Assembly (NCBI GenBank): GCA_046233135.1
Contig: JBJXHN010000006.1
Coordinates: 1 to 64,000 of the forward strand
Length of the DNA stretch: 64,000 nt
Reading direction: 5' to 3'
Source: JBJXHN01 sp046233135
Lineage (GTDB): Bacteria; Pseudomonadota; Alphaproteobacteria; Rhodospirillales; Rhodospirillaceae
Shown here one piece after another: positions 39,616 through 48,285 of this stretch. The position numbers and the translations under genes are program-made. Position 1 is the stretch's first letter. Each line of letters starts with the position of its first letter. Under the pieces are notes generated by a model that had not been told where the DNA came from, did not search any database, and saw only the letters and a program-made list of their open reading frames with translations.

Positions 39616-41559
39616 CTACAGCAGCCCCACGTGATCGGGGTCATGGCCGCGGTTGAACAGCACCAGCACCTTTTCCTCCAGCTGTTCGGGAGGGAAGGGC
39701 TTGGCGATGTAGGCGGTGACCTCGTTGGCGATGGCCTGGCGGACGGTTTCCACCGTTGCCAGGGCGGTGACCATCAGGAAGGGCACGCGGGGTGAGACCT
39801 CGCGAACCTTCTGCAGGACCTCCAGACCGCTCATGCGGGGCATCATCCAGTCGCAGATGATCAGGTCGAAGTCCTTGGATTGCTGATCCAGCATATCGGC
39901 GGCGTACCGGCCGTCGGTGGCCAGGGTGACGTCGTCGATGCCCATGTCGTTCAGCACCATGCGCACATAGGCCGCCGCACTTTCCTCGTCCTCGACCACC
40001 AGGACGCGGGCCTGGGTGATGTCGCGGAAGGGCACGCCGGCCGCCTGCAGGCGCCGGGCCAGATCGCCGATTTGCGCGCCCGTGGCCCCGGTGCTTTGCA
40101 GGTGCGCCAGGTAGGAGCGCACGAACTCCGGATGACGCGCATGGCGGCCCAGCAGGCTGCGGGCCTCGTCCTGGCAGCGGCCGGGAACGAAAGTGCCCGT
40201 CGCCGCCAGCTCCAGCACCCGCATGTAGGACTTCATGCTGCGCAGACGGTCCCGGCGCAGGTCGGAAAACAGGTGCGTGGTGCGGATCAGGTTGTGCTGG
40301 ACATTGTCCAGGGTCTCGGTCAGCCGCGCCCGGGTGGCATCGCCCAGGGCCGCCTTGTCCACCAGCCCGGCCAACTCGCCCAGGCAGGCCAGCCGCGCGT
40401 CATCGCTGGGCATGCTGTCGATGACCTGACCGGCGAAGTCCCGGTTTTCGATGGTATCGACGATCTGTTCGCCCAGCACCCGCTGGGACCGGCCGGCCAC
40501 GGAGGCCTTCTGGAACTGGAACAGGGTGCGCAGGCGGTCCACCACCTGCTTTTCCTCCAGCACCGTTTCCATGCGTTCCGGCGTTACCAGAGACAGGACC
40601 CGGCGGTCGAGCAACTGGGCGGTCTTGTGGCCGCCGATGAAATGGCTGCCCACCTTCAGGTTCTGGGCCATGTCGCCGATGGCCAGAAGCTCGTCGACGA
40701 TGTCCCGCGCCGAAGGCTTGCTTTCGTCCTCGGGCATCGCCACCAGCCAGCGCGGCGATTCCAGGATGCGATGAATGGCCATGCCGATCCCGTCCCGGGT
40801 ACCGGGCAGGGGATTGTTCTGCAGCAGAAAGAACATCCGCAGCGCGGTGGACGAGCGGCCGGAGGCCAGGGCCTGGGTGCCCGTATGCAGATTGGCCAGA
40901 TCGGTCAGAAATTCCACCTGGGACGGCGGGTCGCCCAGCAGTTCGGCCATCACCGGCGGATTGGCGACGAATTCGCCCAGGAACGGATCGATGATCGCCA
41001 CATGGGCGTCTTCGTCCATGCTGGCCGCCAGTTCCAGCAAGGTTTCCGCCTTGGAGATCCAGTCCCCCCGGTCGGCAAGCATGCGGGCCACCGCCGCTTC
41101 CAGCAGCAGCCGGGCGTCCTGCTCTTCGTCCGTCGGTTCGGGGCGGGTGCCGTCTTCGGTTGTGCTGCTGATCGCCGTCGGCGGGGCGAGCTTGGCGACG
41201 ACAGCGGCGAAAGCCTGCGGATCGCGGGTGATCTTGGGCAGGCGGGCGGCTGCGGCGCGGACGCGGGCCATATTCGCGTCGATCAAAGCGCGCAGGGTCG
41301 CGCGCCGCTCTTCCGGCGAAGTGCCGATCACCAGTCCCTGTTCCCGGGCGATGGCGGTCAGGGCCCGATCCTGGCTGGGATGGGCGATGGCCGCATCCAT
41401 CAGGTCCGGAGAGCTGAGCACCTCCAATGGGGCGGTCTGCCTCTCTTCGAGAAAATCGCCCATCACCCTGAAGAACAACACGCGTGCCTGTGCGCTGCGC
41501 AGGTCATTCGGCGTGGTGCATACTACGGCGGTGGCGGCGGCGGTCGCTTGCGAGTCCAT
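39616..41559 (-). CDS. Large response regulator with unknown helical N-terminus and C-terminal receiver
   Basis: A 647-residue cytoplasmic protein (ATG 41559; GTG one codon before is possible). The C-terminal about 125 residues are a canonical receiver: acidic pair in ARVLVVEDEESAAAYVRM, phospho-acceptor Asp near residue 570 (LIICDWMMPRMSGLE), Thr in VTALATVE and Lys in AYIAKPFPP. The first about 520 residues are helical and hydrophilic, with no output domain I recognise; a receiver placed last behind such a region is unusual. It is encoded 38 nt downstream of the four-PAS hybrid kinase and is its likely partner. Confidence 0.85.
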   Translation of the reverse strand: MDSQATAAATAVVCTTPNDLRSAQARVLFFRVMGDFLEERQTAPLEVLSSPDLMDAAIAHPSQDRALTAIAREQGLVIGTSPEERRATLRALIDANMARVRAAAARLPKITRDPQAFAAVVAKLAPPTAISSTTEDGTRPEPTDEEQDARLLLEAAVARMLADRGDWISKAETLLELAASMDEDAHVAIIDPFLGEFVANPPVMAELLGDPPSQVEFLTDLANLHTGTQALASGRSSTALRMFFLLQNNPLPGTRDGIGMAIHRILESPRWLVAMPEDESKPSARDIVDELLAIGDMAQNLKVGSHFIGGHKTAQLLDRRVLSLVTPERMETVLEEKQVVDRLRTLFQFQKASVAGRSQRVLGEQIVDTIENRDFAGQVIDSMPSDDARLACLGELAGLVDKAALGDATRARLTETLDNVQHNLIRTTHLFSDLRRDRLRSMKSYMRVLELAATGTFVPGRCQDEARSLLGRHARHPEFVRSYLAHLQSTGATGAQIGDLARRLQAAGVPFRDITQARVLVVEDEESAAAYVRMVLNDMGIDDVTLATDGRYAADMLDQQSKDFDLIICDWMMPRMSGLEVLQKVREVSPRVPFLMVTALATVETVRQAIANEVTAYIAKPFPPEQLEEKVLVLFNRGHDPDHVGLL

Positions 41560-41597
41560 CACCTTCCCCGGTCCGGTCCCGGCGCCCTAAAGAGGCG

Positions 41598-44500
41598 TCA
41601 CGAGAGGAGGTCTTCTACTGTCGTGATCAACACATCCGGCGAAATCGGCTTGGCCAGCAGACGCCGCCATGGGTGATCGCCCTTGTTTGTCCATTGCTGA
41701 TGTGAGGAATAGCCCGAGATCAGAAGCACTTTCAAGTCTGCCCGATGACGAAGGGCCTGTTCCACCAGCTCCGGGCCACCCATTTCCGGCATCACCATGT
41801 CTGTGATGACCAGATCGATGGCCTCCGGGTCCTCAAGAAATTCGGCCAGGGCCTCGCGGCCGTTGGCGGCCTCGATCACCGAATAGCCCTGGTCGCGCAG
41901 GGCCAGTGCGAGGAAGCGCCGGACGGCGGCTTCGTCCTCGGCCAGCAGAATGGTCGCCGAGCCGGCGTTGAAGGTGGCGCTGGGGGCCGCTTCCACCCGC
42001 TGGCCGGCGGCGTCGGACAGCGGCAGGTACATGGTGAAGCGGGTGCCTTCGCCCAGCTGCGAGGCCACCTCGACCGCCCCGCCGGCCTGTTCGGCCATGG
42101 AATAGACCATGGGCAGACCCAGGCCCGTGCCCTTGCCCTGTTCCTTGGTGGTGAAGAAGGGTTCGAATATGCGCGGCAGCACGTCTTCGGCTATCCCCGT
42201 GCCGGTATCGGCGACGCTGATGCAGGCATAGTCGCCGACGGCGAGGTGGGGATGCAGGCGGCGCAGGGAATCGGGCAGCCGGCCACGCGTGGCTCCCACC
42301 CGGACCTCGCCGCCGCTGGGCATGGCGTCGCGGGCGTTGATGCACAGGTTGACCACCGCCTGATGCAGTCGCTGCTGGCTGGCGAAAACCGACAGGTCCT
42401 CTTCGGCGGGGTCCAGCACCAGCTGGACGTTTTCCCCCAGCACCGGGCGCAGAAAGCGTTCCAGGTCCTCCAGGGTCTCGGCAATAGACACAATGCCCAC
42501 GTCGTCTTCGGAGGTGCGGCGGCTGAAATTCAGCAATTGGCTGGTCAGTCCCGCCGCCCGGTCGGAGGATTTGGTGATCTCGCCCAGGCACATCCTCACC
42601 CGGTCCTGATTGGCCGGATCGCGGCCGGCCATCCGGGCAAAGCCGCCGATAGAGGTGAGCATGTTGTTGAATTCGTGGGCGATGCCGCCCGCCAGTTGGC
42701 CCACCGCATCCATCTTCTGGGACTGTTGCAGGGCCAGTTCGGCCTGTTTGCGTTCGGTGATGACCTCGGCGAACATCATGATGCCGCCAACGGATCCGTC
42801 AGCGCGGAACCAGGGGTGATCCAGGCGGCGCAGCCAGACGGTCTTGCCGTTGCGTTCCAGCCGGTCTTCGCTGCGTTCGACCACCGCGCCGGTCAGGACG
42901 CGAGCATGTTCCTGTTTCCATTCCTCCGGGGTTTCGGGAATCACGTCATAGTGGTTGGCACCGATGATATCCTGGTCTCCCAGGCCGAAGTCCACCAGCC
43001 AGCGGCGGCTGATCCGCAGGTAGCGCATGGACCGGTCCACCATCGCCACCGCCGCCGGCGTGTACTCGACAAAGGTCCGCAGCAGCGCTTCGCCTTCCTT
43101 CAGGGCCATGGAAACGTGCAGCCGCTCCAGTTCCGACGCGGCACGGGCGGCGAAGACGGGCAGCAGCTCGCGCGCCCGGCCGATATTGGCCAGCGGCCGG
43201 CGGGACAGCACGGCGATCATCCCGAGCGGTCGGCCGTCGGTGCCCGACAGCACCTGCCCCAGATAGCTTTCCGCTTTCAGGTCGGTGATCCGGGGATCCC
43301 GGGGGTAGCGCAGGGCGGCCTGGCTGTTGATCATGCAGACGCCGTTGCTCAGCAGGGTGCTGACGGCGCTGCCGGCTACCGGATGGCCTTCGGGGGGCAG
43401 GGTGTCGCCATCGCGGACGATGGCCAGGGGGTTGATGCTGTCGGTACCGTCGGTGAATTCAGCAACGAAAGCCTCGTCCATGTCCAGCGCGGCGGCCAAA
43501 CCCCGGGCGAGGGTGGCGAACATGTCCAGCCCGCTGGTCACCGACACCGTGCTGGCAAGGTTGGCGAGCACCTGCTGCTGGCGCTTGGCGTCGGAAACGT
43601 CGGTGACGGTCATGACGAAGCCGGCGTCGGGCAGCGGGTTGAAGCGGCATTCCATGGTCAGGCCGGACGGCAGCAGCTTTTCCGCATCCTGAAGGGCCGC
43701 GTCGTCCCCCGACACGGCCGGATCGCCTCCGGTCAGTGGCGTGGTGATCACGTGGCGGTTTTCGTCGTTGGCGGCGAAGGCGGCGAAGCTCTGTCCTTCC
43801 GCGCACAGGCCGGCGGGATAATCCATCAGAAACGGCAGGCGGGGGTTCCAGGTGCGCATGCGGCCGTGGGAATCGAACACGGCGATCCCCTGATCGATGG
43901 CGCCGAACGTGGCCTTCAGCAGGGCGCTCTGCTCGGCGAGGCGGGCTTCGTGATTCTTCAGGGCGGTGATGTCCATCAGCACCTTCACCACCCCGCCGCT
44001 GGTGGTGGCGTGCTCGCTGATGCGGTACCAGCGGCCGTTGGACAGGCGGGAATCGGTATACCCGCCGGTCAGATGCCGTTGCAGCCGCTTGTCCACCCAG
44101 CCCTGCACCTCGTCCTCGCCCCCGGGCAGGCCCAGCTGCTGGGCGGCCACCCGCAGTACCTGTTCGAAGGTCACGCCGGGGGTCAGGTGCTCGGCGAGCT
44201 GGGGATAGGCTTCGCGGTAGCGGGCATTGGCGACCACCAGCCGGCCGGCGGGGTCGAACAGCACGAAGCCTTCCGAGATGCTTTCCACCGCGTCGAACAG
44301 CATGGAGCGCAGGGCCTCCCGCTCCTCCGACGCCGTGACTTCGGTGGTGACCTCCCGGCCCGTACCCCGATAGCCCAGGGGGGTGCCGTCCTCGGCGGTG
44401 ACGGGGACGCCGTTCATGCGGAAGTGGAGGATCTTACCCGTGGGGCTTTGCACCGGCAGGTCCAGGTCGCGGAAGGCCTGGCCGGTGGCGATGCAGTGGC

Positions 44501-45563
44501 GGCAGGAGCGTTCGGAGTCTTCGGTGCAGATGCGCTGGCACAGGTCCCGCAGCGAAGTCCCCAGCACGGCTTCGGGATGATTGCCGGTGACCTCGCGCAG
44601 GCGGGGGGAGACGTAGGTGTAGCGCAGATCCGGCCCGGCTTCCCAGAACCAGTCGGAGGCGGCCTCGGCAAATCCCCGGAAGCGGGCTTCGCTTTGCGCC
44701 AGGTCCTGGGCCGACGTGTTCAGGGCATCGACGAAGCTGCCGTGGCGGTGACGGATCAGAAAGCCGCCGAGGCCGAACAGCGCGACACAGGCCAGGATCG
44801 GCGGGGTCAGCTGCTGAAGCAGGGGCGGCAGGCTGCTTTCCGGCTCCAGGATCGCAACCGCGATGGAATGGCCGAAGGGATCATGCAGCAGCAGGCCTTC
44901 GGCCGGGTGCGGGCGGGGAATGGGGGCGGGAAGGGGATGGATTTCCACCGGCGCGATATGCAGGGATGCCACATGGGCGTCCAGTCGCGACGGGGAGAGG
45001 ATGCGCAGCAGGGCCAGGGTGTCGCCGTCGGCGGTTGTGGCCATGCCCACTTCTGTCAAGTGATTGCCCGCCCACAGAAAACCGGTGGAGGGATCGCCGG
45101 CGAGGCTGGCCAGGACGCCTTCCAGGGCTTCCGCCGCGCCGCGCCCCTGGCCCATGGCCGGTGCAGCGAGCAGGCGGGGCCGGCCGTCCCGGTCCAGCAG
45201 GGCCGCCATATCCACGTCCAGCCTGCCGAGCAGGGTGGGGGTCAGGGTTTCGGTCAGGGTATCGGCGAACGGAGCACTCTGGTCCCGGGGTAGGGTTCTG
45301 GTGGTGGCTGCAAGGCCGCTGGTCAGGTGGTCGAGCGCGGTCAGCTGGGTGCGCAGCACGTCGCCGAAGCGGGCCAGGGATCGTTCGGCCTCGGCCTGGT
45401 CATACAGCTTGATCCGGTCGATGGTGATCAGGACAACGCCGGCCAGGGCGCAGACCACCAGCAGAATGCCGATGGCAAAGCCGCGCGACAGGCGATGGGA
45501 ATGCGGCGCTTTCCAGTCCGATGGCGTGGTCAACAGGCGTCCTCCCCCAAGAGGGAGGAGCAT
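41598..45563 (-). CDS. Hybrid histidine kinase with four PAS domains, GAF and receiver
   Basis: A 1321-residue membrane kinase from ATG 45563 (a TTG at 45533 with GGAGGA is also possible). TM1 about 28-50, extracytoplasmic sensor 51-250, TM2 about 253-270. PAS1 about 290-410 contains the cluster C342-x3-C346-x7-C354-x2-C357. PAS2 is about 418-535, PAS3 about 548-660, GAF about 672-815 and PAS4 about 825-940. HisKA has H963 (GGIAHEFNNMLTS). The HATPase has NLCINARDAM, VADTGTGI and GTGLGLPMV. The receiver has D1255 (LVITDMVMPEMGG). The four Cys could hold a metal or Fe-S centre or act as a redox switch; this is inference. It probably signals to the 39616-41559 regulator. The stimulus is unknown. 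Confidence 0.92.
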   Translation of the reverse strand: MLLPLGGGRLLTTPSDWKAPHSHRLSRGFAIGILLVVCALAGVVLITIDRIKLYDQAEAERSLARFGDVLRTQLTALDHLTSGLAATTRTLPRDQSAPFADTLTETLTPTLLGRLDVDMAALLDRDGRPRLLAAPAMGQGRGAAEALEGVLASLAGDPSTGFLWAGNHLTEVGMATTADGDTLALLRILSPSRLDAHVASLHIAPVEIHPLPAPIPRPHPAEGLLLHDPFGHSIAVAILEPESSLPPLLQQLTPPILACVALFGLGGFLIRHRHGSFVDALNTSAQDLAQSEARFRGFAEAASDWFWEAGPDLRYTYVSPRLREVTGNHPEAVLGTSLRDLCQRICTEDSERSCRHCIATGQAFRDLDLPVQSPTGKILHFRMNGVPVTAEDGTPLGYRGTGREVTTEVTASEEREALRSMLFDAVESISEGFVLFDPAGRLVVANARYREAYPQLAEHLTPGVTFEQVLRVAAQQLGLPGGEDEVQGWVDKRLQRHLTGGYTDSRLSNGRWYRISEHATTSGGVVKVLMDITALKNHEARLAEQSALLKATFGAIDQGIAVFDSHGRMRTWNPRLPFLMDYPAGLCAEGQSFAAFAANDENRHVITTPLTGGDPAVSGDDAALQDAEKLLPSGLTMECRFNPLPDAGFVMTVTDVSDAKRQQQVLANLASTVSVTSGLDMFATLARGLAAALDMDEAFVAEFTDGTDSINPLAIVRDGDTLPPEGHPVAGSAVSTLLSNGVCMINSQAALRYPRDPRITDLKAESYLGQVLSGTDGRPLGMIAVLSRRPLANIGRARELLPVFAARAASELERLHVSMALKEGEALLRTFVEYTPAAVAMVDRSMRYLRISRRWLVDFGLGDQDIIGANHYDVIPETPEEWKQEHARVLTGAVVERSEDRLERNGKTVWLRRLDHPWFRADGSVGGIMMFAEVITERKQAELALQQSQKMDAVGQLAGGIAHEFNNMLTSIGGFARMAGRDPANQDRVRMCLGEITKSSDRAAGLTSQLLNFSRRTSEDDVGIVSIAETLEDLERFLRPVLGENVQLVLDPAEEDLSVFASQQRLHQAVVNLCINARDAMPSGGEVRVGATRGRLPDSLRRLHPHLAVGDYACISVADTGTGIAEDVLPRIFEPFFTTKEQGKGTGLGLPMVYSMAEQAGGAVEVASQLGEGTRFTMYLPLSDAAGQRVEAAPSATFNAGSATILLAEDEAAVRRFLALALRDQGYSVIEAANGREALAEFLEDPEAIDLVITDMVMPEMGGPELVEQALRHRADLKVLLISGYSSHQQWTNKGDHPWRRLLAKPISPDVLITTVEDLLS

Positions 45564-45745
45564 ACGCGGCCCGTCTCCGCCGGTCCACCGGGTCGGACGG
45601 GGGAGCTGGCCGGATGCAATCCGGTCTGCGCATCCCCGCGCGCGGTTGCGCACCGGCTGAAGACCGGTCCCGTCATGCGGTGAGGCGTAAAAAAGTCCAT
45701 ATTGCTGTCAAGCACGAATCGGCGGAATCGCGGAAAAATGCCCCC

Positions 45746-45780
45746 TTGACCCGAGTCGTTTCTAGGACGACACTCTAGAA
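45746..45780 (+). promoter_or_regulatory. tetR promoter with a 21-bp palindromic operator
   Basis: A -35-like TTGACC (45746-45751) is followed by the inverted repeat TTCTAG-N9-CTAGAA (45760-45780), which would cover the -10 region. The repeat lies 40 bp before the tetR start. Autoregulation by the adjacent TetR protein is the natural reading. Confidence 0.55.
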
Positions 45781-45820
45781 CCAAGCTCAAAATCTCCATA
45801 GAAAATCCAGGGAGGAAGGG

Positions 45821-46384
45821 ATGGCGCACGCCGCCAGCGCCCGTACCAAGACCCGCATTCTTGACGGGGCCTTGGCCTGTTTCGCGGACAAAGGCTACGA
45901 CGCCACGGCGATCGCTGACATTCGCGCGCATAGCGGGCTGTCCACGGGCAGCCTTTACCATTTCTACCGCAGCAAGGAAGGGATCGCCGCCGCCCTGGCC
46001 GCGATGCTGGAGGAGCAGTGGTGGGGTACCCTGCTGGATTCCCCTCCGGCGGGGGCAGAGGACGCGGTGCGTGCCTTGCCTGGCCGCGCCCTGCGCTGGG
46101 CGGTGGGTGATCCGGCCCGCTGGCGCCTGTTGCGCAGCCTGCCGCGTGGTCCGGAAGCGGTGGCGGTGCGGACCCAGGCTCTGGCCCGGGCGGAAGATCT
46201 GTTCATGACCTTCCTGGCCGCAGGTGCCCTGCGGCGCATGCCCCCCAGTCTGGCGGTCAGCACGGTCTTGGGGCCGGTGGATGCCTTCCTGGATGCCTGG
46301 GTGCTGGAAGCCACCCCGATCGCCCCCCACGACGCCGCCAAGGTGCTCGGGGAAAGCGCCTGGCGGGCTGTCGCCGCGCGCTGA
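45821..46384 (+). CDS. TetR/AcrR family transcriptional regulator
   Basis: A 187-residue regulator; ATG 45821 follows GGGAGGAAGGG. The helix-turn-helix covers residues 8-55: TKTRILDGALACFADKGYDA, IADIRAHSGLSTGSLYHFYR and SKEGIAAALAAM. The ligand domain is a short TetR_C with Trp pair EEQWWGTLL. No target gene is obvious; the divergent gene is the four-PAS kinase, so autoregulation or kinase-operon control is possible. Its stop codon lies in the first unit of a 40-bp tandem repeat. Confidence 0.9.
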   Translation: MAHAASARTKTRILDGALACFADKGYDATAIADIRAHSGLSTGSLYHFYRSKEGIAAALAAMLEEQWWGTLLDSPPAGAEDAVRALPGRALRWAVGDPARWRLLRSLPRGPEAVAVRTQALARAEDLFMTFLAAGALRRMPPSLAVSTVLGPVDAFLDAWVLEATPIAPHDAAKVLGESAWRAVAAR

Positions 46385-46520
46385 AGGGCGCGTGCGACGA
46401 AGGGAGGGGGGCGCCGCGCGCTGAAGGGCGCGTGCGACGAAGGGAGGGGGGCGCCGCGCGCTGAAGGGCGCGTGCGACGAAGGGAGGGGGGCGCCGCGCG
46501 CTGAAGGGCGCGTGCGACGA
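46372..46520. repeat. 40-bp tandem repeat, 3.7 copies, starting inside the end of tetR
   Basis: Units at 46372-46411, 46412-46451, 46452-46491 and a partial one at 46492-46520 are identical: CGCCGCGCGCTGAAGGGCGC then GTGCGACGAAGGGAGGGGGG. The first nine bases of unit 1 are the last codons of tetR and its stop TGA follows, so each copy repeats the gene's 3' end. The sequence diverges after 46520. Perfect identity points to recent slippage or duplication. Confidence 0.95.
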
Positions 46521-46566
46521 GGACAGCAGGAAAGGCGATCAGAAGCCGGCGACGGGGCGCCGGAGG

Positions 46567-47157
46567 TCAGCTGACCATGCCGTTGTCGTCGGGGACGACG
46601 GACTGCCGTCGTTCTTTCACTTCGCTGTTGGCCAGGCCGGATAGTCCGGCGACCGCCTGTTCCAGCAGAGCCAGATACCGCCCCGCTTCCGGCGAGGCGT
46701 CGGCCAGACCCATATAGGTGGCGTAGCGTTCCAGGGAGCGGGTGGTTTCGGTCAGCTGGTGGACGTGATCCTGAAAGCTGCGCGGGCGCTTCACGTAGAT
46801 CTGATGCACGTTGCGCAGGTTGTCGAGCATGATCTTCAGGACGGCCTTGAGGAACGGGTCGGCCTTGTCCAACTTGGTCTTCATCTGGTCGGCGGGGATG
46901 CGCAGCAGGGTCGAGCCCTCCAGGGCCACCGCCGAGGCCATGCGCTTGCCATTGTCGATGACGGCCATCTCGCCGAACAGGGATCCCTTGGTCAGGGTGC
47001 CCAGATGGACCTGCTTTCCCTCTTCGGTTTCGCGATAGATGCCGATCGCCCCGTTTTCGACGATATAGGCCGCGTCCCCTACATCACCCTGGGAAAATAT
47101 CTTGCGGCCCGCGGCGTAGATGCGCCGTTCGAGGACCTTGTCGAATGTCGCCGTCAT
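46567..47157 (-). CDS. Cyclic nucleotide-binding domain protein
   Basis: A 196-residue soluble protein. A single cNMP-binding beta-roll covers about residues 10-115: RKIFSQGDVGDAAYIVENGA, GSLFGEMAVIDNGKRMASAV (the phosphate-binding cassette is FGEMAVIDNGKRMASA, with Glu and a Arg nearby as in cAMP binders). The C-terminal 80 residues are helical without the Crp helix-turn-helix, so it is not a Crp-type regulator. Relatives in alphaproteobacteria are single-domain signal proteins of unknown role. Monocistronic. Confidence 0.85.
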   Translation of the reverse strand: MTATFDKVLERRIYAAGRKIFSQGDVGDAAYIVENGAIGIYRETEEGKQVHLGTLTKGSLFGEMAVIDNGKRMASAVALEGSTLLRIPADQMKTKLDKADPFLKAVLKIMLDNLRNVHQIYVKRPRSFQDHVHQLTETTRSLERYATYMGLADASPEAGRYLALLEQAVAGLSGLANSEVKERRQSVVPDDNGMVS

Positions 47158-47345
47158 CGGTTGTGGTATCCGTTCCGCCGTGGTTCGCGTTTCTCAGAGC
47201 CGTCCTGTCCGGGGTTGTTGTGCCGTCCTTCATCGGGAACGGAAAACCCCCCGGATCGCATGTCTTGTTTCGTCCCCCTAGCATGCCTCAACTCGACCAA
47301 TGCCAACAAGGTCGTTAAAGGCAAACAAAAAAAGGGTTTTCCGCC

Positions 47346-47948
47346 TTATTTGATCAATCCCATGATGTCCTTGAAGGCGGGGTTCTCCTTGGTCTGCAGC
47401 CATTCGAACAGGACCATCTCGGTGGTGACCAGGGTTACGCCGGCGGCGACCAGACGCTTTTCGGCCTGGATCTGGCTGGCTTCCACCCGGCTGGAGCAGG
47501 CATCGGCCACCACGAAGACGCCAAAGCCGCGCTGGCGCAAGCCAAGGGCCGTCTGGGTCACGCAAACATGGGATTCGATGCCGAAAACCACCGCCTGGGG
47601 ACGCTTCAGGGCGACCATGCGCTCGACAAAAGCGGGGCAGCCGGTGGACGCGAAGGTCAGCTTCTCGACCACGCTTTCGGGTGGGATGAGGGACCGGATG
47701 TCGACCATGGTCGGTCCCAGGCCTTTCGGATACTGCTCGGTCACCACGCAGGGAATGTCCAGCCGTGTGGCGGCGGTGGCCAGGCGGGCGCCGTTGAACA
47801 GGACCTGCCGGGGGTTGTGCATCACCGGACAAAGCTGCTCCTGGACGTCGACCACCACCAGCACGTCGCTGTCCGCTCCCATCATCGGGGCGATCGGGGG
47901 GGGGGCGATTGGCGCGCCGGCGGCGGCATCGGATTCCAGGCTATCCAT
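47346..47948 (-). CDS. Isochorismatase-family cysteine hydrolase
   Basis: A 200-residue enzyme. ATG 47946-47948 has AAAGGA upstream; an open extension further out is not family-like. The catalytic triad is D34 (VLVVVDVQEQL), Lys in VVEKLTFASTGCPAF and Cys in GIESHVCVTQTAL; the cis-peptide motif before the Cys is present. It belongs to the YcaC-like/hydrolase group rather than true isochorismatases. The first 25 residues are Ala/Pro-rich and extra. It ends with the 3' flank running into a T/A-rich stretch near 47321-47340 (an A-run on the plus strand), which may help end its transcript. Confidence 0.88.
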   Translation of the reverse strand: MDSLESDAAAGAPIAPPPIAPMMGADSDVLVVVDVQEQLCPVMHNPRQVLFNGARLATAATRLDIPCVVTEQYPKGLGPTMVDIRSLIPPESVVEKLTFASTGCPAFVERMVALKRPQAVVFGIESHVCVTQTALGLRQRGFGVFVVADACSSRVEASQIQAEKRLVAAGVTLVTTEMVLFEWLQTKENPAFKDIMGLIK

Positions 47949-48285
47949 GGCAGGTCCTTTCATGGAGATCATTGGGGAAGGCCGGGTGTTTCTTCTCCCC
48001 GTGTATGGCCTCTTCAAGGCATTTGGGCACTCGCTCACCGTTGCCCAAGCGCACCACATTGTGAAAAAAGGACCTATCCGGGGCAAGCCACCTGCTTACG
48101 CCCCGTTGACAGCTTTGTCGTGCCCTCTATAGTGCAGCCCACATCGGGGGACGGGCCTGAGCATTGGCTGATCTCCTGTAAGGATCTTCAAAAAAGCCCG
48201 ACCCGCGCCGTCGCAATCGCGCGCCGTTCAAGGGTGCAGTAATGCGCTGCCCGAGACGGCACGGCGGAGGATCGGGCTCCTAGCC
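47949..48285. other. 337-bp divergent region holding the helicase promoter and long leader
   Basis: There is no gene. It contains a near-consensus sigma-70 promoter, TTGACA (48106-48111), 16 bp, TATAGT (48128-48133), reading into the DEAD-box gene. With a start near 48140 the helicase mRNA has a leader of about 145 nt. Long leaders are common on cold-inducible DEAD-box helicase mRNAs; whether this one is regulated so is inference. Confidence 0.7.
48106..48133 (+). promoter_or_regulatory. Sigma-70-type promoter of the DEAD-box helicase gene
   Basis: TTGACA and TATAGT with 16-bp spacing, the best consensus promoter seen in this window. Confidence 0.75.

Noticed and set aside
41745..45293. A very long plus-strand open frame (over 1100 codons) opposite the four-PAS kinase
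   Set aside because: It is an antisense shadow caused by high GC at third positions; it shows Gly/His/Gln/Ala-rich composition and no family motif, while the opposite strand has complete kinase domains.
46372..46520. CRISPR-like array
   Set aside because: The repeats are contiguous with no unique spacers and no cas genes are near.
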